64,000 nucleotides of DNA, taken from contig WHVA01000038.1 of NCBI GenBank assembly GCA_015179125.1, positions 124,001-188,000 on the forward strand. Reading direction: 5' to 3'. The notes under the pieces were generated by a model that searched no databases, was not told where the DNA came from, and saw only the letters and a list, made by a program, of their open reading frames with translations. The position numbers were made by a program, and so were the translations under genes. This document shows, piece by piece, positions 8,652-21,107 of this stretch. The stretch is from Gautieria morchelliformis (Eukaryota; Basidiomycota; Agaricomycetes; Gomphales; Gomphaceae). Each line of letters starts with the position of its first letter. Position 1 is the first letter of the stretch.

Positions 8652-10317
8652 TATGCACGCAGAGTGGCCACCATGTGAAGGAGTGTCCAAGAGCCACGTC
8701 GGCCAGGGCAGCCACGGCTTCTGATGCGAAAACATCCGACAAGAAAGCCGATAGCTCAGCTTCGGGTGCAAAAAAATAGTCAGCGGCCCTACGGCCTCCA
8801 CACATACCGAGGGTCGCGTTGACTCCGCTTGCGCATTGGGGGAGGTAAGAATCAATGCTTCTGCTCTCTGTTCCCTGAATTCTCTTGTAGTTAGTTTATC
8901 CTCTTCTCTGCCCCCAACCAAAAGTTTAAAGCCCTAGTAGATTCTGGTTCTACTCATTGCTTCGTTGAATCAATTTTTGTAAGTAGAAATAGCCTGAAAA
9001 GCCTGAAAAACCGATCCATAGATCCAATCCCTCTCACTTTGTTTGATGGTAGTAAAAATTCGGTAATTACTGAAGCTGTATATCTACCTATCCATTTCCC
9101 CAACAGTCACACCCATTCCGTAGACTTCTATGTCACCCCCCTTGATTCGTCTGTTTCGGTAGTTCTTGGACACAACTGGCTCACCTGCTACAATCCATTG
9201 ATTGACTGGGTACTGGGAAGTATTACATTCTGAACTACCCTTCTGGCAGTCCTGTGGACAACCTGCCGGCTTAGGCTGCTCACGCCTCCATGGTTACCGA
9301 GCCAAACCCGAGCTTGGAAGCTCCTTGGGTGGCTCTCCTGAATGCAGGGGCATTTTACTGTGCCTGCAAACTACAGGGTTCCCAATGTTTCCAGCTAAAC
9401 CTGGCACAACCCAAACCCGAGACGTTGGCCTGTTTGGCCTCTGTGCAACCCAATCCGGTGGATATAAAGTATGCTCTGAAGGAGTATCACGACTTCGCAG
9501 ATGTCTTTAGCAAATCCAAGGGTGATGCCTTGGCTCCCCACCGACCCTACGATCTGAACATCGCCCTGGAGGATGGTGCTACTCCTCCTCAACCCCTGTT
9601 ATACTCGCTCTCTACCTTGGAGCTTGCCACCCTCTGAGCTTTCATTGATTAGCACCTGAAATTGGGTTACATTCGGCCCACCCGGTCCTCCCAGGGAGCC
9701 CCTATCCTCTTTGTCAAAAAGAAGAGTGGAGAGCTTCGGCTCTGCGTGGATTTCTGAGCACTCAATAAGATTACAAAGAAGGACCGCAATCCACTCCCGT
9801 TAATTACCGACTTGTTGGATGCACCCCAAAAGGCTTGGATTTATACAAAAATTGATCTTCGGCATGCATTTCACCTCATCTGAGTTGCCAAAGGCGACGA
9901 GGGGAAAACAGCATTCTGGACCTGTTCGGCTCATTCGAATGGTTAGTCATGCCTTTCAGCTTGACCAATGGTCCTGCGGTTTTTCAATGTTTTATGAATG
10001 ATGTCTTTGGAGATATGCCTGATGTATGCGTCATCATGTACCTTGACGACATACTCATCTACTCTGATGACCCGGCTAAACACAGGGAACACGTCCGTGA
10101 AGTATTGCGGTGTCTTCGGAAACACGGTCTCTATGCTAAACCGGAAAAATGTGAATGGCACCAAGATTCCATGGAATTCTTAGGGTATATGCTGTCGACC
10201 AATGGCTTTACCATGTCCGAAGACAAAGTCAAAACAATCTGCAATTGGCCCGAACCCCGGAAGGTAAAAGACATACAGTCCTTCCTCGGCTTCACCAATT
10301 TTTACCGGCGCTTTATC
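8652..10317 (+). pseudogene. Gypsy A gag end, protease and reverse transcriptase, inactivated
   Basis: This resumes gypsy A after the fold-back element: the rest of the zinc knuckle (GHHVKEC near 8670), an aspartic protease with DSGSTH near 8937-8960 and VVLGHNWL near 9160, then reverse transcriptase with [10 protein letters not shown] near 9735, MPFSLTNGPA near 9950 and YLDDILIYSD near 10040. Several stops interrupt it, many where Arg is expected (for example after CVDF near 9755 and after HAFHLI near 9880), consistent with CGA to TGA transitions. The frame is cut at 10317 after NFYRRFI by the copia C LTR. RNase H, integrase and chromodomain of this copy are not in the window. Confidence 0.85.
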
Positions 10318-11559
10318 TGTTGTTTAGTGCTAGGGATATTATTTAAGACGATATGATTTAATCTCTCAATTATGAGATAAATCGAGTAAGGCTTGAAGTT
10401 GACAGGAATATCTGCACATGCAATAAATGTGTGTGTCTTATGAATTATGTCGACTGGAAGTTCTAATACTGTGTGAGGAGCGAAACAAAGTGTGATTTCA
10501 CTGCTAGTTAATTGTACATGGAGCTAGGTATTTATTAGTTATTGATGGTACTTGGTGGTCAAGGAATTAGTGGTGCGATGCTAAGGGAATGATGGAATGG
10601 GGTGAGCAGCGCATGGACAATGATAGGAGTGTCGACGCGCGCTATATAAGTTGGGCTTGGAGATGGAGCATATAACAGGATGGGGAGATGGATTTTTGGT
10701 GATGGATAGGGGGCATAGTCTGGGTATAGGCAGGGTCGGCTCGACACGTCACATCCCTTGATTGGGTCACATGACTGATGGAAGGTGTGTGATTCGGGAT
10801 GTTGGGTGCATTTATGCTCCTGCACCAAAAATCAAGCATAATATATTCGATTTGCTGTATGGTGTTTCAATCTCTTCTCACATTGTTCTTGTACCATGCA
10901 CCCATTTCTCTGATTATTTTCGAAAATTTCCAGTCACTCCTTACCTCTCCATTTCATCTTGTTATTTCTATTTTCACAAGCGGCTGCACCCAGCGGAGTC
11001 TGAAATGACTTCGATGCGCGAGCTCTTGGGCGCTAAAGAGCCGGGTAGTAGTACATGCACAGTGAGACAGATTTCCCCCTCTCTCAGTGACAACTAAATT
11101 CACTGAGAGAGGCAAGTAAATTAGTCTAGTGTTCTTTCGATTTATTGACCTAGAAATCCTCTGTAGTGAATTAATTTCTAGGTAGTGTATAATATACTTA
11201 CAGTGACAACTAAATTCACTGAGAGAGTGAATTAATTTCTAGTCTATTCTTTTGAGCAAGCAGTCCATACCTACTGCCTATAATTCCTGTCCTCTACACG
11301 GGATGGGCTCGGTGGTCTTGGATAGGGTTCCTTGGGTGTTATAGGTCGTGGTAACACGTGTTATGTGTCCTTGTGACATCGGAGGAGTCAGGGACTGTGA
11401 TTGGGTCGGGTTGAGTGGGCATATGATGGTCCGGCGGTCTCAGGTGCTAGTGCCGTGATGTGTATGCTCGGAGAGGGATTATCGATGTGTCGGTTGTGAT
11501 GTGGGCTCGTGTTTGTTGTAATTAATATGTTAATATTGTGTTTTCCAATACTTTCAACA
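10318..11559 (-). repeat. 3' LTR of copia C, interrupted by a solo LTR
   Basis: On the minus strand it starts TGTTGAAAGTATTGG at 11559, right after a GAGGGGGAG purine tract, and ends TAAACAACA at 10318. Without the 504-bp insertion (solo LTR plus one duplicated target site) it is about 738 bp, longer than the other copia LTRs here. It entered gypsy A after position 10317. The partner LTR is absent. Confidence 0.75.
10800..11298 (+). repeat. Solo LTR of the copia I family
   Basis: A 499-bp LTR, TGTTGGGTGC...CCTCTACA, with the 5-bp duplication CGGGA on both sides (10795-10799 and 11299-11303). It inserted into the copia C LTR. It holds a 13-bp-arm hairpin (11078-11090 with 11100-11112) and a second partial copy of that hairpin near 11200. 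Confidence 0.92.
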
Positions 11560-11566
11560 CTCCCCC

Positions 11567-13345
11567 TCAAGCTCGACGCATTCCAAGGAACCCCAGGATG
11601 TGGAGATGCTTGCGAGCTGGCAGTGGCTTGGTGAGGACGTCAGCTGGATTCTCAAGTGATTTGATGTATCGAAGGTTGATATTTCCAGCCGTAATTTGGT
11701 CTTTAGTGTAATGGTAATGGATATCGATGTATTTCATCCTGCTGTTGTTGACGCTGTCGTTCAAGAACGCCATGGCGGATTGGTTGTCGGTGAAGATATG
11801 GATAGGGGTGAATTCATGTCTGAAGTCCCTCCCTAGCCTAATGAGCCATATCCCTTCAGCTGAGGCGAACGATCCTGCCACTACCTCCGATTCCATCGTC
11901 GATCGGCTGACACTGATCTGTTTCTTTGATGCCCAGCATATAGGTACCCCGTTGTATGTAAATACCCATCCAGTAGTCGACCTCCTGTCATCTTTATCCC
12001 CTGCGAAATCTGCGTCCGTGTATCCTGCCATGTTATGTGCAAATCCCATGGCCCCGTACCCTTCCCTGAGGTATGTTATACCGTACTCTTTGGTGTTCAA
12101 TAGGTATCGTAGGATTCTCTTGGCTGGTTCCCAGTGAGTGATGTTGGGTTTAGATGAGAACTGTGCGCATCTGTTGACCGCATAGGCTATGTCTGGTTGA
12201 GTTGCCACTGCACAGTAATTCAAGCTCCCGATTAGCGATGTGTATGCGTAGTCGATGATTTCTGATGTGGAGGTGGAGACTCGTAGTTCGATGTTTGGGT
12301 CCATTGGGGAATTCACAGTACGTCCGGATGTTATTTCGAATCGTTTGGCGATGGTGTTAATGAATGCTGGTTGGGAGATATGTATGGTGCCGTGTTCTCG
12401 ATTCCTGACAATCTGGATACCGAGTAGTCGTGTCGGGTCTCCCAAGTCCTGTATGTCAAAGCTCCCCCTGATGTCTCTGATCATCCTCTCCATTGCAGTC
12501 AACGAATTCGATGCAAGGAGTCCATCGTCCACATACCATCCTGCAATCTCAATGTTGTCTCCTTCCCCAAATCTGAGGAACTGCCTCTCCTGCTTTGAAT
12601 CCCAATTTCTCCATCTGTTCTCTCAGCGTCCCATGCCATACTATCCCCGATTGTTTGAGTCCGTATATTCCTTTATTCAATTTGCAGACCAAATTCTCTT
12701 CTCCCTGCTTGACGAATCCCTCCGGCTGCCGCATGGATACGGTGTCGTCGAGCTTTCTGTTCAGGTAAGCTCCCTTTACGTTTATGTGTCGTAATTCTAG
12801 ATTGTATTTGGTTGCGAGAGCGAGGATAAGTCGAATTGAGGTGAGTCGAATGGTGGGGGAATATGTTTCTTGGAAGTCGACTCCTGGGACTTGTGAGTAT
12901 CCCTGTGCAACGAATCTCGCCTTGAAATTATCCACTTCTCCTAGATTATCCCTCTTCACTCTGAATGTCCATCTGCTCCCTACAACGTTTGTCCCCTCTG
13001 GTCTCTCGGTTAGTTCCCATGTTTTGTATCCCATTAGTAGGTCGTGTTCATCCTGACATGCCTTCCTCCACTTCTCTGCATCCCTCGACTTCATCGCCTC
13101 TCTGTAACTCGCCGGTTCACCCTCTGCCAATACTACGAATGCTGTCTCCATTTCTTCAAGTGTCATTCTTCCTCGTGCCATCGCTGCTACCTCTGTGAAT
13201 AATGCTGTGTGTCGTTTTCCCTTCCCGTAATCGGTGTTTGATGGATTCATCCATGGTCCCTTCAAAAAGTCCTTCGGTGCTGTTGCCTCACTTCCTTCTC
13301 TTCCTGTGTCCCCCTCTGACTGTTCTGTTGATTTTGTCTATGAAA
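11567..13345 (-). pseudogene. Copia C pol, reverse transcriptase and RNase H remnant
   Basis: Two minus-strand frames (13265-12549 and 12532-11567) join across a frameshift near 12550. The first holds the start of reverse transcriptase (WTFRVKRDNLGE, FVAQGYSQVPGVDF, INVKGAYLN). The second continues with WYVDDGLLAS at the catalytic site and runs through RNase H (YTDADFAGD near 11950, TMESEVVAGS) to the copia C-terminus. Gag, protease and integrase are missing because homology stops at about 13345. With the 738-bp LTR this is a 5'-truncated element, not active. Confidence 0.85.
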
Positions 13346-13618
13346 ACAAGGAGTGGAAAACGTCGTGCAACTCATACTCCCTGAAAGACTCTTTATTCTT
13401 AAAAAAAAGGCTGTTTGTACTTTTAGTTGTCTCTGTAGGAGTGGAAGCCACTGGCCAAGTCTTATGTTCCCTACTGTATGAAACTTTGTGTCCTACTGAT
13501 TGTAATTTTAGTGCTCTATGATTGTATTAAATGTCATATCCTATTTCATTGCCTAGAGAACCACTGTCACTACGTGTTAAATATACAACCACATGAGTTA
13601 TCGTCCGTATCGGTTTTC

Positions 13619-13814
13619 CCTATTGCCCGACGAATCCCACGCTACCCTCTCTTGCTCAGCAGGATATCCACTAATCACCAAGTGCAAGACTTTCTTACTA
13701 TCTCAGAACCATACGGGTCACCTATTGCCCGACAAATCCCATGCTACCCTCTCTTGCTCAGCTGGATATCCACTAATCACCAAGTGCAAGACTTTCTTAC
13801 TATCTCAGAACCAT
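13619..13814 (+). repeat. 94-bp direct tandem repeat, two copies
   Basis: Copies 13619-13712 and 13721-13814 differ at only a few positions and are separated by 8 bp. Two copies and no array make a transposon end or recent slippage duplication more likely than a functional satellite. Confidence 0.85.
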
Positions 13815-13843
13815 CCCGACGGGGATGGTTGTGAGATAGTAAG
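13796..13843. repeat. Hairpin with 22-bp arms
   Basis: CTTACTATCTCAGAACCATC followed by CC (13796-13817) pairs with 13822-13843 around a GACG loop, with one mismatch. The left arm is the end of the second 94-bp repeat, so the hairpin was probably made by an inverted duplication of the repeat end. Confidence 0.8.
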
Positions 13844-14840
13844 AATGGACTTGCAGCCTCTGACTTCAAGAGAACACGTCTGGCTGCGTACGGAGGTACA
13901 TAGTTCTTCGCCGTCATCAACGATACCAACCCCAGTCTTCAAACAGGCTCAGGGGAGATTCTTGGCATGGGATTCACGGTAAACAGGTACACGGTCCTGC
14001 TTCTCGGTTTTCCATCCCGTCGCTGATGCCCACTGCAGTGTAGTATGGCCACAACTGTTCAAATCACAGTTCCTCAACGTTCCAACCAAGCTTCTTCTGT
14101 GACGCGATATACCATACGCCCCTGATCTCAGAGGTAGCCGTTTTCCCGACCTAGCCTCCCATCTTCCCTCCCATCAGACATCCAAATGCCAATCTACTAC
14201 TTAACCACCTCTTGACGTCCTTCCCAACTGCTTCGCAACCAACGGCCCGCCGGGGCTGCTCTTTAGACCACATACGATCGACACATTCGTGGGTGAGGAG
14301 CCGGGGGTGAAAGCGACTGCCGGAGGATGAGGCGAGGAGTGAGAGGGAAAGGGAAAGGGACAGCGAGCGTGAGCATCCTCGCCGTTCTGTTCTAACGACC
14401 GCCACACACGAGTGGATAGCACAGCGGTGGACGATGCCTCTCACGCCCCAGTCCGCCCACCTCCTCACCCACCGAGACGTCCACACCTCGCGTCTCTGAC
14501 CCTCCATCCAGTAGGCTTACATGAGGACTGCCACTTTGAGACATTAACAGTGTTGTAAGTACAATTCGCGTCTCATCTCACATCTCATCGTCTTCCATCC
14601 ATCTATGTACACATTCCTTCTTCCTCCTCACTCACCGCCCCTTTTCAGGTCTCCAACATGGATCTTTGCTTATATCACTCAGCACATCATGGAAAGGCGC
14701 TGACACCATCTCCTCCAGGCCGTCGATGAGCTTCCCGATCTATCCCCCGAGCGGCGGCACCTTCTCGTACAACCTGCATGCCCACGGCGACGCCGGGGGC
14801 TTCCCCGCCGAAGATGGGTGCTGCCTCTGCGAGTGATTCT

Positions 14841-15420
14841 CCTTGGATTACACATCGTTTGGTAGCATCAGTCCGATTAATCGGGTTACTTACAGAACTC
14901 TATCAGACCACTTTTTTATCAGGATTACACATCCGTTCGTACTGTGCATCCGATCAGTTTCTTTGTACCAAACAGAGGTTATTTTTCCAAGGATTACCCA
15001 TGCGTTGGACATGCAACGGCTTTTCTTTTTTGAGTATTACACATCGGCCGAGGTCTTTCTTGGGGGGATTACTCATGCATTTATGGCATCTACCGATAAA
15101 TCGGCTTCTTTGCAGGATTACTCGACCATTCCTGCTTTCTCCGATTAATCGGCTTACTTCCTCCGTTGTATGGTATTTTCCTTGGATTACACATCGTTTG
15201 GTAGCATCAGTCCGATTAATCGGGTTACATCCAGAACACTATCAGTCCACTTTTTTTACCGTCTGTTCGTACTGAACATCCCATCGACTTCTTTCTACGA
15301 AATGGAGTTTTTCTTCCGAAGATTACACATGTGTTGGACGTACAACGGCTTTTCTTTTCCAAGGTTTACACATCTCCGATCCATCGGGTTCGCCGGTTTG
15401 CCTGTATCCCACCATTAGAC
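14841..15420 (+). repeat. 339-bp-period repeat with gattacacat sub-motifs
   Basis: The stretch from 14841 recurs from 15180: ccttggattacacatcg, ggtagcatcag and the palindrome CCGATTAATCGG, then later the tgttggac and caacggcttttctttt motifs. The motif gattacacat or close variants occurs about eight times, each followed by a short variable segment. It lies directly 5' of the Helitron gene and may be that element's 5' region. The frames through it are repeat by-products. Confidence 0.7.
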
Positions 15421-15706
15421 TCTGCAACATTTATTGCTTTAAATATACGCCGGTACAGCTCCATACTTTCGTTGGCATCTCACTGACACCTCTTCCTTAT
15501 TATGCACATTCAAATCTATCCTGAGTATCAGAGGAGAGGCCCCACTCATGTATGTCGTGCACCATTCTCTATGTTCTTACCAACATTGCATTGTAGATGC
15601 ACCTCGTAGTCATAGATCAAGGAAGAACACTGTTGCACCGCGTAATTCCAATCTGCAACTCCTCTGATCTCGAACTCCTTCTCCTTCTCATTCTATTCTT
15701 TTCACT

Positions 15707-18700
15707 ATGACACAATGCACGTGGTTTATTGCTAGAGTGCCCACTCCTTCTTTTGAATGGGGTGCAAACCGTGTTGGGAAACCTCATGAATGTCCACATT
15801 GTCACATCCAACTCTTAACTGGGGAGCGACCCGGATTCTGTTGTGGTGAAGGAGGTAAACGAAGAATGGATGTCAAGCATCTTCCTCCATTGCCTGAAGA
15901 ATACAATGTTTTTCTGAATGACAGCAGTGTCTCCTCTCTATCACGAATTCTGAACTTGGTGTTCTCATTTTCCTCTCTGGAGTTGACATCTGTATTTCCC
16001 GGGCTCCATGGTCCTCCAGGTTTCTTCTCTGTTCAGTGTCGCCTTTATCATCATTGCCTGCACCCTACACACCGTGATTCTGCTATCCGGTGGTTATTAT
16101 ATGATGGCTTTCTTGCAAGCCAGGCACCACACCAAAATTGGGTTCATTGTCTCCCTGAGACTTGGATAGGAGCAATGATGGATGCATTGTTGCGCATCAA
16201 TCCTTTTGTTCATGGTTTACGCCAACTGTCTTTGGTTCAACCATCTATGTATCCAGAGGCGTCCATTGTTCTCAAAGATCCTTTGGGTACAAATGAGGTG
16301 GGACATTGGAACTTCTTCATTACTCCATCTCTAACCATCTGCATTAGATTGTGGCCATCATGTGCTTTCGCAACTCTACTCACACTGACCTCCATCCTCG
16401 CTCACTCACCATTGCTAAAACCAATGGCAAAAATCAATCCATCCCAGCCGTTAGCCGTCTTTGGGAGCCTCTTGCATATCCCCTCCTTTTCCCTCATGGA
16501 ACTTTAGGATGGGGTGTCACTGAAGGACTTGGCGTCTGTGCATCTGATGCAGACAGTGACAGTGTGTCAACACAAATGTGGTACTATCGCGCCATTCTTC
16601 TTCGAGAACCCCGCTTTCAAATTTTTGGACGTCTGTGCAATGAATATCTGGTGGACATGTTCGCATGTGACCTTGAGTGCAGACTCAACTACATCCGCCG
16701 CAATCAACAGAGGGTCTCAGCACAGCAAAACCCTTCTTCTAATAATATCTACTTACCTGCGTCCTTTCTTGGTTCAAGAAAATGGGCAAGTGAGAAGATT
16801 GCAGATGCTCTTGCCCTTGCTTCAACATACGGACCCCCAACTATCTTCATCACTATGACATGCAATCCCCAATGGCCTGAAATTTCCCAACAACTATGTC
16901 CTGGGCAAGGTTTTGAAGATGCCCCACTTATAGTGTGCTGTGTCTTCAAACGGAAACTCGCTCACTTCCTCAAAACATTATCAACCATGTTTCCAAATGC
17001 AGGACGGCGGTTGTACACCATCTATTGCATTGAATTTCAAAAGCGTGGCTTACCTCATTGCCACATTCTCACCAAATATGAAGCTGATTGTATAACGCCT
17101 GACGATATTGATGCTGTAATTTCTGCCGAACTTCCCTCTAACATTGAAGACTCAGGCTTAATCAAAACCCATATGCTCCATAGTCACCCACCTGAAAACC
17201 GACCACGTTCACGTTACTGTCAGCGTGAAAAAAATGGTTTATGGATGTGTAGATTTAACTATCCTCGCCAACTACAGCAGATGACCACTTTGGATGATGA
17301 TGGCCATGTTTCTTATCGTCATCGTCACCCTGGGGATGAAATGGTGGTCCAACACTGCCTTCCGTTGATCAGAAAATATCGCTGCCACATCAACTTTGAA
17401 GCCGCAAGTACAGGTCATTTATTCCAATACATCTTCAAGTACATTCACAAAGGTAGGTCTCTTGATGACTCATCCCTCACTTCTCTCACCAATTACAGGT
17501 CCTGATCGTACGTGGGTGCAACTTAAAATTTTCATCCATGTCTTCCGTCGATGAAATTGCAGAGTTCTGGGATGCCAGATATTTATCTGCAGGTGAAGCT
17601 GCATGGAGAATTTTGGGATTTCACATCACCTCCAAGGCTCCATCTGTTACTGCACTTCCAGTGGACACTCCTAACTCAACACTTTTTCATCAATATGAGC
17701 GCACCCATCAATCAGCAAGCACACTCTCCAAGCTTGACCATTACTTTTGTCGCCCTAGAGGTTCATTTGAAGACAATGACAACCTTGAGCGCAATTTTGC
17801 AGACATCTCCTATGCAGACTACTACCGATTGTTTCGCCTCCAAAAGTTGAACATGAATCAACCAGTCAACCCCTGTTTCTACATTGAACAACCAAATGTC
17901 CATGGCCAGACTATGATGCACGTCATACTTCGGAAACCTAACAAACCACATATTTCAAGACTACAGATAGTTCCTCCCTCTGAAGGCGAATGTTTCTACA
18001 TCCGGTCGCTGTTATTGCACAGACCAGCTCTGTCTTTTGATGACTTAAGAACCATCAATGGAGTTATACAACCTACCTTTCAAGAAGCTGCACACCTATC
18101 AGGGTTGTTTGCCGATGTATCTGAAGGTGACAGCTGTCTCACAGAGGCTGTAGAATGCTTATGCACTCCACGGCAGTTGCGTCTATTGTTCATTCATCTC
18201 CTAACAAATGACTGTTGCCCTCTGCCTCTTACCACTTGGAACTCATTTAAGAAACACTTCTCCCATGACTTCCTACACAGCCAAGGTGGCAACCATGACT
18301 TCGCAGACACCGCTGCTCTCTATGAATTATCAAGTCCTTGGATGAACATGGAAAACAATTGTCTGACTTTGGTTTACCAGAACCACGTCTTCGTGGAAGT
18401 GAAATCCAACACGAACTCCTGCAATGGTCTGAAAATCCCAGTCTCCTCCACCACCGCTCCCAAATATACCAGCCATCATTCAACTCTGAACAACAAAATA
18501 TCTTTGCTGAAATAGAACATGCTGCAGACACTAAAATGCCTTTACGATTATTCGTTGATGGACCCGCAGGTTGTGGTAAAACATTCCTGACCAACACTGT
18601 TTGTGACTCATGACGCAGCAAACAAGAAATTGTATTACCCACTGCTACTTCAGCTTTTGCGGCACAGGTTTATCCTGGCGGTAGGACAACACATGCTGAT

Positions 18701-19893
18701 TTTAAAGTCAGTGAAATTGGATTCCATTCTTTGGTATGAATGCTAACCTTTCTATCTCAAGGCTCCAGTCAATGAACTATGTGAATTCCTTCGTTCCCCT
18801 ATTGAACCTGACGATCCGCGTGGACAACTATTAAAAGAAGCTTCCATCATCATTTGGGATGAAGCACCCATGGCAAACCGTGCTGTTCTCGCATGCGTCA
18901 ATGACACCCTTCAACGTGTTATGCAAAACTCTCTTCCTTTTGGAGGAAAGATCATCATCCTTCTAGGTGATTTTCATCAAACATGTCCTGTCGTCCGTAA
19001 AGGTTCAAAAATGGATGTTATTGATGCCTCAATCCCCAGTTCACCTCTGTGGAGAGACTTTGAAATCCGTTCATTGACAACTCCAATCCGTAATGCAGAT
19101 GATCCAGATTTTGCTGCTGCTGTTAATCTCATAGGCAATGGCCCATCTTCCAAGGTTTCGTTGAATATCATCGAATGTATCTCAACTACATCAGATGTTG
19201 TCAACTTTGTCTTTCCTTCACATATATTGGCTAATGCAGCTCAATGCCTCACACGTTCCATCCTTGCCCCCACAAATGCTCAATGTGACATGTATAACTT
19301 ATATGCCTTCACCGCTTAAACACTCCCAAACACACATATACCACAGCCGACTCTATTAAAGAAACTGAAGACGCCAATGTCCTATCACCACAACCAATGC
19401 TTGACTATGTCGCCCGCCAAACTCCTCCTGGTTTGCCATGCCACTCCCTCTCCATCCGCCTAGGTGGTTTATATCGCATGATGCGCAATTTTTCCATCGC
19501 GCGTGGCTTGGTCAAGAACTGTAGAGTGGTTGTCACTCACTTAGGAAAAATCCTCGTGACTGTCAACGCCCTCCGTGTCCATGCAGGTCTAAACTACATT
19601 GACAATGAAAACATCCTCCTTCCCCGCATCACATTCACCTCTTTGTTGCCCTCTACAGGCCACACTCTTCTCCGCAAGCAATTCCCTCTGTCACCTCCAT
19701 ATGCGACTACCTTCAATAGCTGTCAAGGTCTTACCCTTGATCGTGTGGCCATAGATCTTTCCACTCCTGTTTTCTCCCATGGTCAACTGTACACTGCTTT
19801 GTCACATGTGCGTCATAGAGATGATGTCCGAGTTCGCTTTCCATCAGGCAAGGACTCTACGGAAAACATTGTCTATGATGAAATAATTCTATG
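15707..19893 (+). pseudogene. Helitron Rep-helicase gene, multiply disrupted
   Basis: Pieces in order. A zinc-binding N-terminus (HECPHCHIQLLTGERPG...CC, 15770-15850). The Helitron-like N domain, with FITMTCNPQWPE near 16847. The HUH nuclease motif PHCHIL (17054-17071). The two-tyrosine motif YIFKYIHKG near 17425. A Pif1-type helicase with Walker A GPAGCGKT (18560-18583), IIWDEAPM near 18850, GDFHQTCPV near 18967 and FNSCQGLTLD near 19710. It would nick DNA and drive rolling-circle transposition. Short introns fit near 17453-17499 and 18736-18762. Frameshifts near 16330, 17535, 18420 and 19317 and a stop at 18611 disable it. Element ends could not be fixed. Confidence 0.88.
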
Positions 19894-21107
19894 ATTTCCA
19901 TGTCCATTACACCCTGGCCGGAGTGAAGCGCAGACCAGGCTTGTCTATATTTATTGAGGAGATATATAGCATCCAAAATGTGACATAGAAAAAATATCAA
20001 ATTATTTTTCCAATGTCCTAGAATGATTTCCTGCAATTTCAGTTTTTCGACCAATGGAATTTGGCGGTCACATGATAGGTCACGTGACCTATTTGTCAGC
20101 CTTTCGAACCTTTGGACGACGAAAAAAGCTTGAAACCGCTCTGGGGCCCTTGCTACACATTTCTACTGCTTAAATCAGGGTTTAGGTAGGTACAACCTTA
20201 CACTAGTCCACTGCAGGCCACTTACTTAGTCATCACTTTGACTGCCCGGCAGGTTGTGCTTGACCCCATTCACACATTCAGGCCTTAGGGGTCGCGGCTG
20301 TCTAGATGATGTCCCCTTGGTACAGATTCAGAGGTGTGTGAGAATTGTTTTCTATCAGCAGATTCTAACTCCTCAACAGGTATGCTAATAGGTTGGCCCG
20401 ATTTATAGATGCCTACAAAAAAAGGGTTGAATGGGGCACAAGCTGTCTGGGCAAACCGTAAATACCATGCCCATTGTACTTTACCTCCAAACATTATGTC
20501 TGAGTTGGAGAAGGAATTCATGTAATATGATTCAATGTCACTAATTATATTATAGAACATGTCATGGCACCAAGGTGCCTTCTGAAAGGGGAAAAAAAAA
20601 AAAAAATCCCCAAGGCGAGGATTTGGCGCATCACGTGACCTAAGCGCCCGCTTACATAAAGGTGCCAGTTTAAGATGACTTCTATCTTATGCCTCTCACT
20701 CCAGCCGACCACTCAAATTGACGAGTTTACCTCGCACCACATCGGTGAGGATCCATGCTGACGTGTGGCTGGGAGACCACTGGATCACGTGGTTGATTCA
20801 TCGAATAACACTATAGTGATATAGTGATTTCTTCTTGGTACACACTTCCTCTTTCCTCTAGCTTTTGTTTCCCTAGGGCCGAATTCAGGGATTGTCACAG
20901 GCTCATTGGTCATTATTACAGAACGACAGAATGACTACATCATGGCTGCGATCGAGACATTGAGACGCGAGAGACCCAAGACAAATGAAGTCAAAACAGT
21001 TGCCATTAAAGAAATTGATGAAAACCTTGAAGTGTGTTATTGATCAAGTTGCATAATGATATGCCCTGATCAATCTGTAGCATTACTTCCCTCACGCAGG
21101 ACCGTCT
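19894..21107. other. Spacer downstream of the Helitron gene
   Basis: No supported gene. It contains an 18-bp perfect palindrome (20075-20092), a second tcacgtgacct motif near 20633 and a 15-A run near 20588. A short plus-strand stretch near 20409-20525 (MPTKKGLNGAQAVWANRKYH) looks coding-like but is too short to assign. Part may be the Helitron 3' end. Confidence 0.45.
20075..20092. repeat. Perfect palindrome ATAGGTCACGTGACCTAT
   Basis: An 18-bp perfect dyad centred on CACGTG, about 180 bp after the Helitron helicase stop. Helitron 3' ends carry a short hairpin, but no CTRR terminus follows at the usual 10-12 bases, so it could equally be an E-box-like site. Confidence 0.6.

Larger units (their letters stand above)
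13346..14837. other. Spacer without a recognisable gene
   Basis: No supported coding region. It contains the 94-bp direct repeat (13619-13814) and a hairpin (13796-13843). The minus frame at 14151-14507 is low-complexity (Ser/Leu run from a gggaaa-type repeat near 14340) and I do not support it as a gene. Confidence 0.5.

Noticed and set aside
13619-13814. CRISPR-like or regulatory repeat array
   Set aside because: Only two 94-bp copies with an 8-bp separation in a eukaryotic sequence; no array structure.
19894-20210. Helitron 3' terminus at the CTAG near 20202
   Set aside because: No convincing hairpin sits 10-12 bases upstream; the strong palindrome at 20075 has no CTRR after it, so I left the end open.
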